In this document: positions 41,067 through 48,721 of the stretch, piece by piece | Layout of the letters: every line of letters begins with the position of its first letter | How positions within the stretch are numbered: position 1 is the first letter of the stretch | IMG/VR virus record: IMGVR_UViG_3300022871_000577 | Location: 1 to 58,919 of that record | DNA: 58,919 nucleotides | From: a virus | Direction: 5' to 3' (one strand) | Translations under genes and position numbers: made by a program | Notes under the pieces: generated by a model | The model's database searches: none | Told to the model about the DNA's origin: nothing | What the model saw: the letters and a program-made list of their open reading frames with translations, nothing else

Positions 41067-41465
41067 TTAATTACTCCTTTTTGCGTTTTGTCTTAATTCC
41101 ATAAATCTACAATTCTCAATCGTATAATTTTCACCACTATCTATTCTATCAATACTAGGTTTTAGCATTAAGCCTGCATTATCTCTTAACCACAGCTCTT
41201 TTAATTCCTCTGCCGTAATCTTGACTTCAATACCTTTTGCCCCATAGTATTTATAATCTTTAAGCTTTACGTTATAACATCTTTGTTTAATCTTTACAAG
41301 AACTCTTAGCCAAGGAAACTTTTCGTGCTTAATTCTGGCCTTTTCTTTTAATAGTCTTTTGTTTTCTTCTCTATATAACTTGGCATTAACTATCGCATCT
41401 TCTCTATGAGTTTTACGATATTGTATCTCACATTCTTTTTGTTTTTGTTTATCGTTATATGGCAT
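41067..41465 (-). CDS. HNH endonuclease (PSIDRID type)
   Basis: 132 residues. A basic helical N-terminus (KQKQKECEIQYRKTHRED) leads to IKQRCYNVKLKDYKYYGAKG, LKELWLRD and the core KPSIDRIDSGENYTIENCRF. The same core occurs in the remnant at 27678 and in the gene cut by the right window edge, so one mobile family occupies three sites. Its ATG overlaps the stop of the FmdB-like gene (TAATG). Confidence 0.78.
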   Translation of the reverse strand: MPYNDKQKQKECEIQYRKTHREDAIVNAKLYREENKRLLKEKARIKHEKFPWLRVLVKIKQRCYNVKLKDYKYYGAKGIEVKITAEELKELWLRDNAGLMLKPSIDRIDSGENYTIENCRFMELRQNAKRSN

Positions 41466-41659
41466 TATTTTGTGTCCTTTGGGTAATCGTTCTGATAGAA
41501 TCCTTCACCTCTAAGAATGAAGTTCTTGGTACAACTAATAAGTCTAATCATAAGATTTTTACATTTAGAACATTCTCTAGCATCATCTCTTTTAGATATA
41601 GCTACAAAATCTTCCTCTTCATGACCACACTTCTCACATTTAAAGTCATACGTTGGCAT
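41465..41659 (-). CDS. FmdB-like zinc-ribbon protein
   Basis: 64 residues. MPTYDFKCEKCGHEEEDF is the FmdB-type N-terminal ribbon; the second pair is CSKCKN and the protein ends ILRGEGFYQNDYP, the family's usual tail. FmdB-like proteins are common in bacteria and phages with unclear roles; a transcription-linked role is only suggested by name. Confidence 0.78.
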   Translation of the reverse strand: MPTYDFKCEKCGHEEEDFVAISKRDDARECSKCKNLMIRLISCTKNFILRGEGFYQNDYPKDTK

Positions 41660-42126
41660 TATGCGTCTACCTCTGGATTATCAGATGTTTGAGATGCGAA
41701 TTTTTGACTGTTAATAATGTTTCTACATGTTTTCATTACTTCAGTAGCACCATTTAGTGAGCCTAAAACCTTATCTCTTAACTTTCTTTCCGGAGCCGTA
41801 TACAAGGCAGACTCTTTATCAGCCGAAGCAGATACAAATTTTGTATTCTCAGCTTCTAGTTTGTTTTTAAGATACATATAATAGGCTAGTTCTTTATTCT
41901 TTTTTAGAGATGATATTTTTTGATACCATTCTTCTAGAATAATATAGTGGGCGTTTACATCTTTTTCTAACTCTTTTATTTGATTAATGTTATTCACATT
42001 TAATTTTAAAAGAATACTTTTTGTGCTGGTTATTGCTTTACACGAACTGTCTACAATCTTCTCCACTTTTAGCAATGCTTTGGAGTCATCTTTTTTCAAC
42101 TCATCAATTTGTTTTTCTAAAGACAT
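41659..42126 (-). CDS. Helical hypothetical protein next to the portal gene
   Basis: 155 residues from ATG 42126, which has AAGGAG 8 nt upstream (a longer start lacks an SD). All-helical, with LAYYMYLKNKLEAENTKF and an Arg-Lys helix PERKLRDKVLGSLNGATEVM ending CRNIINSQK. I have seen similar patterns in proteins beside portal genes, without assigned function. Expressed from promoter P2. Confidence 0.55.
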   Translation of the reverse strand: MSLEKQIDELKKDDSKALLKVEKIVDSSCKAITSTKSILLKLNVNNINQIKELEKDVNAHYIILEEWYQKISSLKKNKELAYYMYLKNKLEAENTKFVSASADKESALYTAPERKLRDKVLGSLNGATEVMKTCRNIINSQKFASQTSDNPEVDA

Positions 42127-42163
42127 CGTATTTCTCCTTGTTATCAATTTGTTTTATACAGTA

Positions 42164-42192
42164 AGTATAGCATACAAACTACACTTTGTCAA
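42164..42192 (-). promoter_or_regulatory. Sigma70-type promoter P2
   Basis: Minus strand: TTGACA (42192-42187), 17 nt, TGC-TATACT (42169-42164). It sits in the gap after the portal gene stop. The transcript would have a leader of about 30 nt with a clear SD, and would drive the genes from 42126 leftward (FmdB-like, HNH, primase-helicase). Confidence 0.88.
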
Positions 42193-42195
42193 GTT

Positions 42196-43470
42196 TTATT
42201 TTTTCTTTTTGTCTGTTTTCTTAGTTTTGCTATCCTTTGTTTTTTCTGCGGCCTCAACATCTGACTCAGACTTTGCAGGTAAATGAAAGAATAGACTTCT
42301 TGCTTCATCTATAGTTAGAATACCTTCTTCATTGCCCGTCAATAGATTTGCAATTCTAGCTTTGTCATAATTAAGTCGTGTTCCTAGAAGATTGGAAACA
42401 ACTGTAGTTTCTAGATTTTGAAAACCTAATCTGACCAAAACATTATTATAAATAAAAGACTCATACTTGAGAATAGGCATTACAACATTCTCTAGAAATC
42501 GAGCCTTCTGTTCTCTTGCGTTTAATGAACCTGTACCTTGAGCTAGATTTAACATAAACGGTGGAACTTTATAAATAGATGCAACTTTAAGACCCATCCA
42601 TTTCTGAATCTCAATAATATCTGAAGGTTCCCAATAAGGAATTGTCTTTAAATCAACTTCTTTATTGATACCCAACATCTTAGCACCTTCAACCATAAGT
42701 CCATTTAAATATTCTACAAATTCTTCTAATTCTTTCTTAGATACGGAAGAACCTTTTTTAAATGAAACAAATGCAGGTTTATAAAAACCTCTTTTAACAA
42801 AATCAACCAATTTCTTAGCAGACTCTTTATCTGTTGTTATATCATCATACCCTCTTTGAATAGAGCTAGTGCCTAATGTTGCATCACTATCTTTATTAAT
42901 ACAAAAGTGCATAACTTCTTTGTGCTTTAATAGAAGGTCTTTCTTTTCGTTCTTATCCTGCTTAAACTCAGAATTACTTCCTATTTTTAAAAACTTATAC
43001 TTGGGTGGATTATCGTCTGTAATTCTCAGAGTATACCCCGGCACAACTGTTAGCTGACTAGGTAATTTATTCTTATACTCAATAACACACGCACCATTTC
43101 CCCATCTAAGCATATCCTTTAAATACTGCTTTCTAATCATAAATAGAGGTTCTACTAAAGAAGGATAATTTAGAAATCCTTGAATATCATCTACTTCTGA
43201 CCGTGGGTCCGTATATAGGTCATACTTAACAACCTCGTCTACGATTGTCTCAATACATGCTTCTGCCCATATCGTAGTCATAATAAGCTCTCTAAGCTGT
43301 GCTACAGATTGCCTTGCATATGGCTGATATATTACAGACTTTGTTCCGAAGCTTACAGACTCCAGTTTTCTATCTCTTACTTGTTGCGTAGGCTTTAATC
43401 TAACTGCCGATTTTCTTGGACGACCTACTGGGTTTTTTGTTACTCTTTTATTTACTTTCTTAGACATCAT
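42196..43470 (-). CDS. Portal protein (HK97/SPP1-like family)
   Basis: 424 residues. Hallmarks: Arg/Lys-rich N-terminus, YDLYTDPRSEVDDIQGFL, MLRWGNGACVIEYKN, then LKTIPYWEPSDIIEIQKWMGLKVA and IYKVPPFMLNLAQGTGSLNAREQKARFLENVV, the typical stem/crown-region pattern (the real gene has NAREQ in the position of the usual EQ motif). The C-terminus is Lys-rich. It forms the dodecameric DNA gate to which terminase docks. Encoded on the minus strand, opposite to the capsid gene. Confidence 0.85.
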   Translation of the reverse strand: MMSKKVNKRVTKNPVGRPRKSAVRLKPTQQVRDRKLESVSFGTKSVIYQPYARQSVAQLRELIMTTIWAEACIETIVDEVVKYDLYTDPRSEVDDIQGFLNYPSLVEPLFMIRKQYLKDMLRWGNGACVIEYKNKLPSQLTVVPGYTLRITDDNPPKYKFLKIGSNSEFKQDKNEKKDLLLKHKEVMHFCINKDSDATLGTSSIQRGYDDITTDKESAKKLVDFVKRGFYKPAFVSFKKGSSVSKKELEEFVEYLNGLMVEGAKMLGINKEVDLKTIPYWEPSDIIEIQKWMGLKVASIYKVPPFMLNLAQGTGSLNAREQKARFLENVVMPILKYESFIYNNVLVRLGFQNLETTVVSNLLGTRLNYDKARIANLLTGNEEGILTIDEARSLFFHLPAKSESDVEAAEKTKDSKTKKTDKKKK

Positions 43471-43486
43471 TTCCTCCTAATTAGGG

Positions 43487-45133
43487 TTATTTGCCAATTA
43501 CAGCTAACGGTTCTCCGTCATCTTCTTCTACTATTGAAAATACAAATCCTGCTAAACAATCTGAAACATCTTTTGAACCATGATTGATGCCCTCTTCTCT
43601 CATTCTCCATTTACTAGCTTTCGGGTGGTCAATCCTATTTTTATCGGTAATAAGCAATTCTGTTAGCTCTCTTATTGCAGGTGGATAAAGATAATAATTA
43701 ATATCTCTTTTATATATAAAATCTTTGAGTGTATCATAGGGCCCAGTATTCTTCTCTAAAGAAATAATCTTTGCACCTATTCCGTTTTTCTCGCAGATGT
43801 TTAAAAATAGTGCCGAGTTCCATCCATCAGCGGTTACTTTTATAATCGGGAACTTCAACTTTTTAAATAACTTTGTAATAACAAATTCTAAGATTTCGTT
43901 TAAATCAATCTCTTTAGACTTATCTTCAGATTGGGGAGAACGTATCTGTAACATTAAATCAACATAGATTTTTGTTTTATCTAAGATGTGATAAGTGTGT
44001 CCCATAGAAAGTCCCGCACAATCAACTACGCCTCTAGAAAGGTCAATATGTACATAATACTGAGCGTTTGAGTGCTTTTCTTTCTCAAATTTAATTTTCT
44101 GTGCTAACTCTTCTGAAGGATTCTCTTCATAATCTCTTTCCATTACTTCTATTTCGTGAGTATGATAGGGTCTAAACCAATGTTCTAGTTCTTCGTTCAT
44201 TATATTATGTGTCCAGACTCTATTTAACGCACTTTCATTATTGTTTTCTTCTAGTATAATAGGAGACTCTCGCTCATAATTAATACAATCTGTAATTCTA
44301 TCAGCTCTCTTAATAAAGTTATTCGCTCTATACTTCGGTATCTTACATTCATACATTAACATTGCTGTGGAAGGGTCCTCGTCGAACTCTTCTTTATAAG
44401 TTTCTTTGTGTACTGCGTATTTCTTTATTTCGGGTAAACAAGATTTATCTGACCTAATATCCCAAGTGGCCGCTCTATCACAATAAGTCTTTGACATATG
44501 TCCATCTTCTGCTCTATCTAAAAGATAAGACATGTAATCATTCGGCGAAGTCAAATAAGAAATATAAAATAATTTATAATGTTTAGGACAACGTGTTCTT
44601 GCTGATGTTCTAATATGTTTTCTTATATTCTGTGCTTGGTCAAATCTAAAAGTTCCAATCTCATCAAAGATTCCTAGAACAACATTCTTACCCTCAGATT
44701 TTGATTCTCTAGAGTTCATAGACCACGCTCTAATGTTCTTTGGAAATAAAATAGCATTACGAATAATATCTCTTTCAATATTCATGCCTAATTCTTCAAA
44801 GAAATTCTTTCCTGTAGCAGGGTCTATTGTCTGACTAACCATTCTTACAAATTTCTCAAAAAATACAGATTTTGCTTGGTCAGCATCAAACGCAACATTA
44901 ACAACGTCTATAGGTTCACCACTTTTAATGCCTAATGTTTCTTGTGGGTCGTTTAAGCAACATAGCCAATAAATAGTATAGCATAACAGACAGGCGATAG
45001 TTAGGTCTTTTCCTGAATTATGATGTAGTATTCCTTGATTATCATAATAACAGTTAGTCTGCTTAACTTCTAAATCATAGTAAACTTGAGTTTCTAACTC
45101 TTCTATTTTTGTTATAGTCTCGTACTTTTTCAT
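43487..45133 (-). CDS. Large terminase subunit, C-terminal fragment led by the C-half of a split intein
   Basis: 548 residues. The first 39 are IntC (ends YYDNQGILHHN) and the extein begins SGKDLTIACLL, completing the Walker A loop. Walker B VLGIFDEIGTF; the RNase-H-type nuclease motifs are YYVHIDLSRG, KVTADGWNSAL and SKDVSDCLAGF with acidic residues in place. ATG 45133 overlaps the upstream fragment's TGA (ATGA). Joined with the 77-residue N-extein encoded upstream, it would restore a terminase of about 586 residues. Confidence 0.88.
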   Translation of the reverse strand: MKKYETITKIEELETQVYYDLEVKQTNCYYDNQGILHHNSGKDLTIACLLCYTIYWLCCLNDPQETLGIKSGEPIDVVNVAFDADQAKSVFFEKFVRMVSQTIDPATGKNFFEELGMNIERDIIRNAILFPKNIRAWSMNSRESKSEGKNVVLGIFDEIGTFRFDQAQNIRKHIRTSARTRCPKHYKLFYISYLTSPNDYMSYLLDRAEDGHMSKTYCDRAATWDIRSDKSCLPEIKKYAVHKETYKEEFDEDPSTAMLMYECKIPKYRANNFIKRADRITDCINYERESPIILEENNNESALNRVWTHNIMNEELEHWFRPYHTHEIEVMERDYEENPSEELAQKIKFEKEKHSNAQYYVHIDLSRGVVDCAGLSMGHTYHILDKTKIYVDLMLQIRSPQSEDKSKEIDLNEILEFVITKLFKKLKFPIIKVTADGWNSALFLNICEKNGIGAKIISLEKNTGPYDTLKDFIYKRDINYYLYPPAIRELTELLITDKNRIDHPKASKWRMREEGINHGSKDVSDCLAGFVFSIVEEDDGEPLAVIGK

Positions 45134-46065
45134 AATACACCTAACTTGATTAAGTCGTTTTTTCTTAGCACTTCATAATTAACATCAAATTCTTCTTTGA
45201 AAGTTTCTGTTTTTTCTTTTGAATCACGAAAACAGAAACTTTTAATTTCGATAAACTTATTATGTTCCTTAATATAAAAATCAGGAATATATGTCTTACC
45301 GTTTTTAAAAGTAAAACTATGCTTTTCATATTCCCATGTCAATTCTTCTGCATCTAGATATCTTGCAAAAGCTACTTCCCAGCTAGAACGCATTTTTATA
45401 TTTTTATACTTAAATACGTTACCTAACCATTCACCTCGCATAGCTTTACAAAAAGCACATGAACAATCTTTTTTATGATTCTTCATACCTTTATTTATCA
45501 ATGCCATTTTTTGTTTTGTCTCTTTTGATAATTTTGTACCGAGTAACTTTTCTGATATTTTATTTTTGACTGACTGTGACCGTTCAATACCTTTATTCCA
45601 GGTTGTGTGTCCTTTTTCAAATCTACCTGAATTTGAGGAATTTTTGATATTCTCTTTATGCTCTTTTGTCTTAGAAACATTTAACATTGATTTAGATATT
45701 TTATCTCTTCTAGCAGTTTCTTGTGTAGCTGACATATTTTCTTTTGGCGAATCATTAACTAATATCTTGTCTGTTTTCTTTAACTGACTTAGCGTTACCC
45801 AACCATTTTTAGTTTTGAATTTATGTTCCGCACTAACTACAACTGTTTTTTCGCTTTCTAAAGTTACTCTGTATAATTTAGCCTTACCTGCTTTAAATGG
45901 AATACCAGATTTAACTATCTTATCCTTATAACGAATAATATTATTTGCATCTTTGTACGTCTCACAAGTCTTGATATTAATTGCTTTCTTCTCTTTTGCA
46001 AACTGCTCTACACTTTTTACCTCTTGAGTAATCTCATCTTTCAATAAAGTATTCTTATGTAAACA
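45017..46065 (-). other. Fractured terminase: split intein with homing endonuclease
   Basis: 1049 nt between the codon for Cys1 (46065) and the terminal Asn codon (45019-45017). It contains IntN, the nuclease reading to its natural stop, then IntC in another frame via an ATGA overlap. +1 residue is Ser. The site splits Walker A as GKG/SGKD. Trans-splicing of two polypeptides is required for function. Confidence 0.85.
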
Positions 46066-46296
46066 GCCCTTTCCCCAAGCTAATACAAATTCATTAAACT
46101 TATCACTCAGCATTGTATGGCCATTATTAAATGCGGCCGATACAGCTTTTTGCTGTCTAGGAAATAAAGGGGACTTTAGCCAATCCCTAAAGAATATCTC
46201 AGAGGATACAGGTTGAATAGCAAACTTTTTTGACTTGTTTACTACTTTCTGCTCTGCATCTTCCCAGAAATTTTCCCAATTCTTATTATCTGCCAT
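45130..46296 (-). CDS. Large terminase N-terminal fragment + split intein N-half + PD-(D/E)XK endonuclease
   Basis: 388 residues. Residues 1-77 are the terminase N-terminus, ending VLAWGKG, the first half of Walker A. Residue 78 is the intein Cys1 (CLHKNTLLKDEITQ); the IntN blocks run to VVVSAEHKFKTKNGW and DKILVNDSP (about 78-185). The remainder is a homing endonuclease like that at 6275-6925: a NUMOD-like linker (GHTTWNKGIERS), CSCAFCKAM, RSSWEVAFARYLD, YIPDFYI, FIEIKSF, ending LGVL-stop. Confidence 0.86.
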   Translation of the reverse strand: MADNKNWENFWEDAEQKVVNKSKKFAIQPVSSEIFFRDWLKSPLFPRQQKAVSAAFNNGHTMLSDKFNEFVLAWGKGCLHKNTLLKDEITQEVKSVEQFAKEKKAINIKTCETYKDANNIIRYKDKIVKSGIPFKAGKAKLYRVTLESEKTVVVSAEHKFKTKNGWVTLSQLKKTDKILVNDSPKENMSATQETARRDKISKSMLNVSKTKEHKENIKNSSNSGRFEKGHTTWNKGIERSQSVKNKISEKLLGTKLSKETKQKMALINKGMKNHKKDCSCAFCKAMRGEWLGNVFKYKNIKMRSSWEVAFARYLDAEELTWEYEKHSFTFKNGKTYIPDFYIKEHNKFIEIKSFCFRDSKEKTETFKEEFDVNYEVLRKNDLIKLGVL

Positions 46297-47045
46297 TATG
46301 CTCTATCCTTGTACTCAGCATCAATAACTTCTTCTGTATCGAGCGAGTCTAAATTAATTGTTCGTAAGCGTTTAAAAGCGTAACTTCTTTTATCTTCAGG
46401 TATCAAATCTGTAATAATAGCTTTAAATACCTTCATAATACTTTGTAATACTTCTACAGATACATAATTTTTATCCATTAAAGATTGAGGATTAAATAAA
46501 CTTAATAACTTGGATTCTTTATCAACTCTATCTAAAATTGCCTTTAACGAATCTATTCTCGATGTAATGTAGGTTGGGTATTTAGGTTCGTCATAGATAG
46601 CAATATATCTCTCTCTAAGCTCTCTGGCTTTAACTCTCTTCTCTTTATTAGTATCATCTGCCTTATACTCTGTCTCAGCAATATCAAGCTCTGCTTTAAC
46701 TGTCTTTACTTCTCTTTTCCACTCAGCTAATTTCTGTTTATTTTCTTTTACTTTATCAGTAATTTCTTGATACAGATTCCAATATTCGGTTTTTAATAAA
46801 CCAACTTCATCAATCAACTGCTCTACTCTTTGATATTGTTTCTTAGCTAACTGAGAATTTTTTACAATTAAACTTGAATATCTTGCTTGTAAGTATTTAA
46901 TATCGTTTAATGTAGTAGTATAAGCAACTTGCAGAGATTTAGAGATTGCATTAGGAGATTTTCCTTTTAAAAACAATTCTCTTGTCTTTTCTCGTCGAGA
47001 TACTATCATATCTTTTGATGGTCTACCGCCAGTATTTTTTGTCAT
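46296..47045 (-). CDS. Small terminase subunit (likely)
   Basis: 249 residues directly upstream of the large terminase. N-terminal helix-turn-helix segment (EKTRELFLKGKSPNAISKSLQVAYTT), a long coiled coil (KKQYQRVEQLIDEVG to LDIAETEYKADD) and a C-terminal acidic helical part (LVPEDKRS-like). This is the usual small-terminase layout: DNA-recognition head, oligomerisation helices, ATPase-binding tail. Its stop overlaps the large subunit start by 1 nt. Confidence 0.65.
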   Translation of the reverse strand: MTKNTGGRPSKDMIVSRREKTRELFLKGKSPNAISKSLQVAYTTTLNDIKYLQARYSSLIVKNSQLAKKQYQRVEQLIDEVGLLKTEYWNLYQEITDKVKENKQKLAEWKREVKTVKAELDIAETEYKADDTNKEKRVKARELRERYIAIYDEPKYPTYITSRIDSLKAILDRVDKESKLLSLFNPQSLMDKNYVSVEVLQSIMKVFKAIITDLIPEDKRSYAFKRLRTINLDSLDTEEVIDAEYKDRA

Positions 47046-47370
47046 TTACAACACTCCTTGAGTTCATTTTTATTTGATGCTTTAAATCATTCCAGCCTTT
47101 TAAATAATCAGAGGAAGAAATCTTTGCTGGAAAACATTTATTCTCTAGCATATCATAAGTTGCGAGATTTCTACCTAAATTCATTAAATGTAAAATAATA
47201 TCTTTTCGTGTATACTTCGTTACCTTTACCATTTCTTGAATAGTTAAATTAGCACTTATACACTTTAACAAAAGAACTTGTTTCTTAGTTAAGAACTTTC
47301 TTAAATTAGTCGGTAATGCTAATTGAAGATTCTTTACTTTATTACTACTAAATATTTCCCTTTTAGACAT
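47023..47370 (-). CDS. Sigma region 4-like helix-turn-helix protein (second half of a split sigma factor?)
   Basis: 115 residues from ATG 47370. LTKKQVLLLKCISANLTIQEM then VTKYTRKDIILHLMNLGRNL reads like sigma70 region 4 (L-T-x-x-Q, x-E-h-A-like helix, recognition helix ending in R-x-L). The remaining C-terminal part is basic. Overlaps the neighbouring sigma-region-2-like gene by 8 nt in another frame. Alternative: a generic LuxR-like HTH regulator. Confidence 0.55.
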   Translation of the reverse strand: MSKREIFSSNKVKNLQLALPTNLRKFLTKKQVLLLKCISANLTIQEMVKVTKYTRKDIILHLMNLGRNLATYDMLENKCFPAKISSSDYLKGWNDLKHQIKMNSRSVVNDKKYWR

Positions 47371-47653
47371 TATCACTTCTCATCTCATTACTTAATTTTT
47401 GCATGTATTTTTTTTCACTTTTGTAAGAGTCTAATTTATTAAGTAATCGACATTTAAAGAACATGAACCAATGATTTTTATTAGTAACATCTTTTACTAC
47501 GCCGGAATTTAAATTCTCTAAATAAAGAACAACTAAATCTTGATACAAGTCATCTTTATCATGTATTGAACTTCTTAGCGACCTAGAAAACGTGAATGAT
47601 AAGTAACTCATAATTTCTTTAATATCTGACGGAATTTTAATTTCTTTGCTCAT
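47363..47653 (-). CDS. Sigma region 2-like protein (first half of a split sigma factor?)
   Basis: 96 residues from ATG 47653 with AAGGAAAGG upstream. DIKEIMSYLSFTFSRSL then HDKDDLYQDLVVLYLENL, and WFMFFKCRLLNKLDSYKSEKK resemble sigma70 region 2 (core-binding D-L-x-Q-E type helix and the aromatic/basic melting segment). The length suits a lone region-2 protein, as in T4 gp55 or RsoA-type half sigmas. It could direct RNA polymerase to late promoters (inference). Confidence 0.55.
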   Translation of the reverse strand: MSKEIKIPSDIKEIMSYLSFTFSRSLRSSIHDKDDLYQDLVVLYLENLNSGVVKDVTNKNHWFMFFKCRLLNKLDSYKSEKKYMQKLSNEMRSDNV

Positions 47654-48380
47654 TTGATACCTTTCCTTGAATAACATTAAAATTTAACTTTGAACTTGTG
47701 CCTATGCGTTTAACGCCTAGACTTATTAATAGTTTGGATTGTTGTTCTGTTCTTATTCCTCCGGAGGCCTTTATTGGTAGAATAAGATTGTTTTCTTTCA
47801 TAATTTGTTGTGTGGCATTAATAGATTGAACTAGAGTTTTGAAGTCCTGCGATAAAAGACCTGTATTGGTTTTAAAGAAGTCTATGTTACTGTCCTTTAA
47901 TAGTGAAATTATTTCATAAAGTGCGATATATTTATTAAATACAGTTCCCAATTCAACAATAACCTTCATCGGTCTCTTATATCGCTCTTTTAAACTCTTA
48001 AATAGCTTATATATCTTCATAAAACTGCCTTTTGAGTACCAATAAATAGGAAAGACTAAATCTATTTCATCAGCAATGCCCTCATCTATTACTCTCTTAA
48101 TACTGTCAACTTCCTTAGTATCGTATAAGCCTAGATAGACAGGGATTCGTTTTCTATTTTTCGCTACTTTAAAATGATGAAACATACGCATCGGAGGAAA
48201 TCCACCTACTGTAATAATCTTTAAATCTTCACTAGCATATTTTTTCGCTATACCTAAACATGACCTGTCTAGACATACACCGTAATATTTATTCTTATTA
48301 GCAGTTTCTATAAATTCTTTTAATTCTTTTCTGCTAGGTGATTTAAGATTTGTATACTCAATATGCTGATTCAAATTCAT
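47637..48380 (-). CDS. Deoxyribose-phosphate aldolase (DeoC-like)
   Basis: 247 residues, close to bacterial DeoC (about 220-250). The Schiff-base Lys is seen in FFKTNTGLLS and the second Lys in PIKASGGIRT, with the phosphate site after it (SLGVKRIGTSS). Substrate-side residues near YGVCLDRSC are present. It would cleave deoxyribose-5-phosphate, feeding catabolism of host DNA sugars or salvage. First enzyme after the small membrane gene behind promoter P3. Confidence 0.85.
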   Translation of the reverse strand: MNLNQHIEYTNLKSPSRKELKEFIETANKNKYYGVCLDRSCLGIAKKYASEDLKIITVGGFPPMRMFHHFKVAKNRKRIPVYLGLYDTKEVDSIKRVIDEGIADEIDLVFPIYWYSKGSFMKIYKLFKSLKERYKRPMKVIVELGTVFNKYIALYEIISLLKDSNIDFFKTNTGLLSQDFKTLVQSINATQQIMKENNLILPIKASGGIRTEQQSKLLISLGVKRIGTSSKLNFNVIQGKVSNEQRN

Positions 48381-48535
48381 GTTCTATCTCCAATGGTTAA
48401 CATAATTATCGCACCTCTTATAATCCAAATTACTATCTGTATCAATGCAATTACTACTAATAATACAGGTATTGCGGGTAAGGCAACGATAGTAAAGAGT
48501 GCTGTTTTAAGAATTGTGTTTAGTTTGTTTTTCAT
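48377..48535 (-). CDS. 52-residue membrane protein, probably leaderless
   Basis: One long hydrophobic helix (TIVALPAIPVLLVVIALIQIVIWII) with short polar ends. ATG 48535 lies 6 nt after the -10 of promoter P3, so the mRNA should begin at the start codon. Its TGA overlaps the aldolase start (ATGA). Confidence 0.55.
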   Translation of the reverse strand: MKNKLNTILKTALFTIVALPAIPVLLVVIALIQIVIWIIRGAIIMLTIGDRT

Positions 48536-48541
48536 AATATA

Positions 48542-48570
48542 AGTATAGCATACTTTCTATTGATTGTCAA
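48542..48570 (-). promoter_or_regulatory. Sigma70-type promoter P3
   Basis: Minus strand: TTGACA (48570-48565), 17 nt, TGC-TATACT (48547-48542). It overlaps the last codons of the gene at 48557-48721. Directs the leaderless membrane gene, aldolase, split sigma and terminase/portal group. Confidence 0.88.
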
Positions 48571-48721
48571 GGTCTTTTTTAAAGTCTCTTTTAACTTTTG
48601 CTCTTCCTTGTTTCTTTTTATCCTTATCGAGAACTCTGCTGACAGGTGCAAAACCCCAAAGCTTTCTTAGTCGACGATAAGTCTCTAAAAACGTATCTGG
48701 TTTTTTTCTATTTCTTTTCAT
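48557..48721 (-). CDS. 54-residue basic protein
   Basis: Starts with a basic stretch (KRNRKKPDTFLETYRRLRK), continues GFAPVSRVL and ends Lys-rich (KKKQGRAKVKRDFKKDL). TAATG overlap with the phosphoesterase gene and promoter P3 in its tail. Small nucleic-acid-binding protein or no function; not assignable. Confidence 0.5.
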   Translation of the reverse strand: MKRNRKKPDTFLETYRRLRKLWGFAPVSRVLDKDKKKQGRAKVKRDFKKDLDNQ

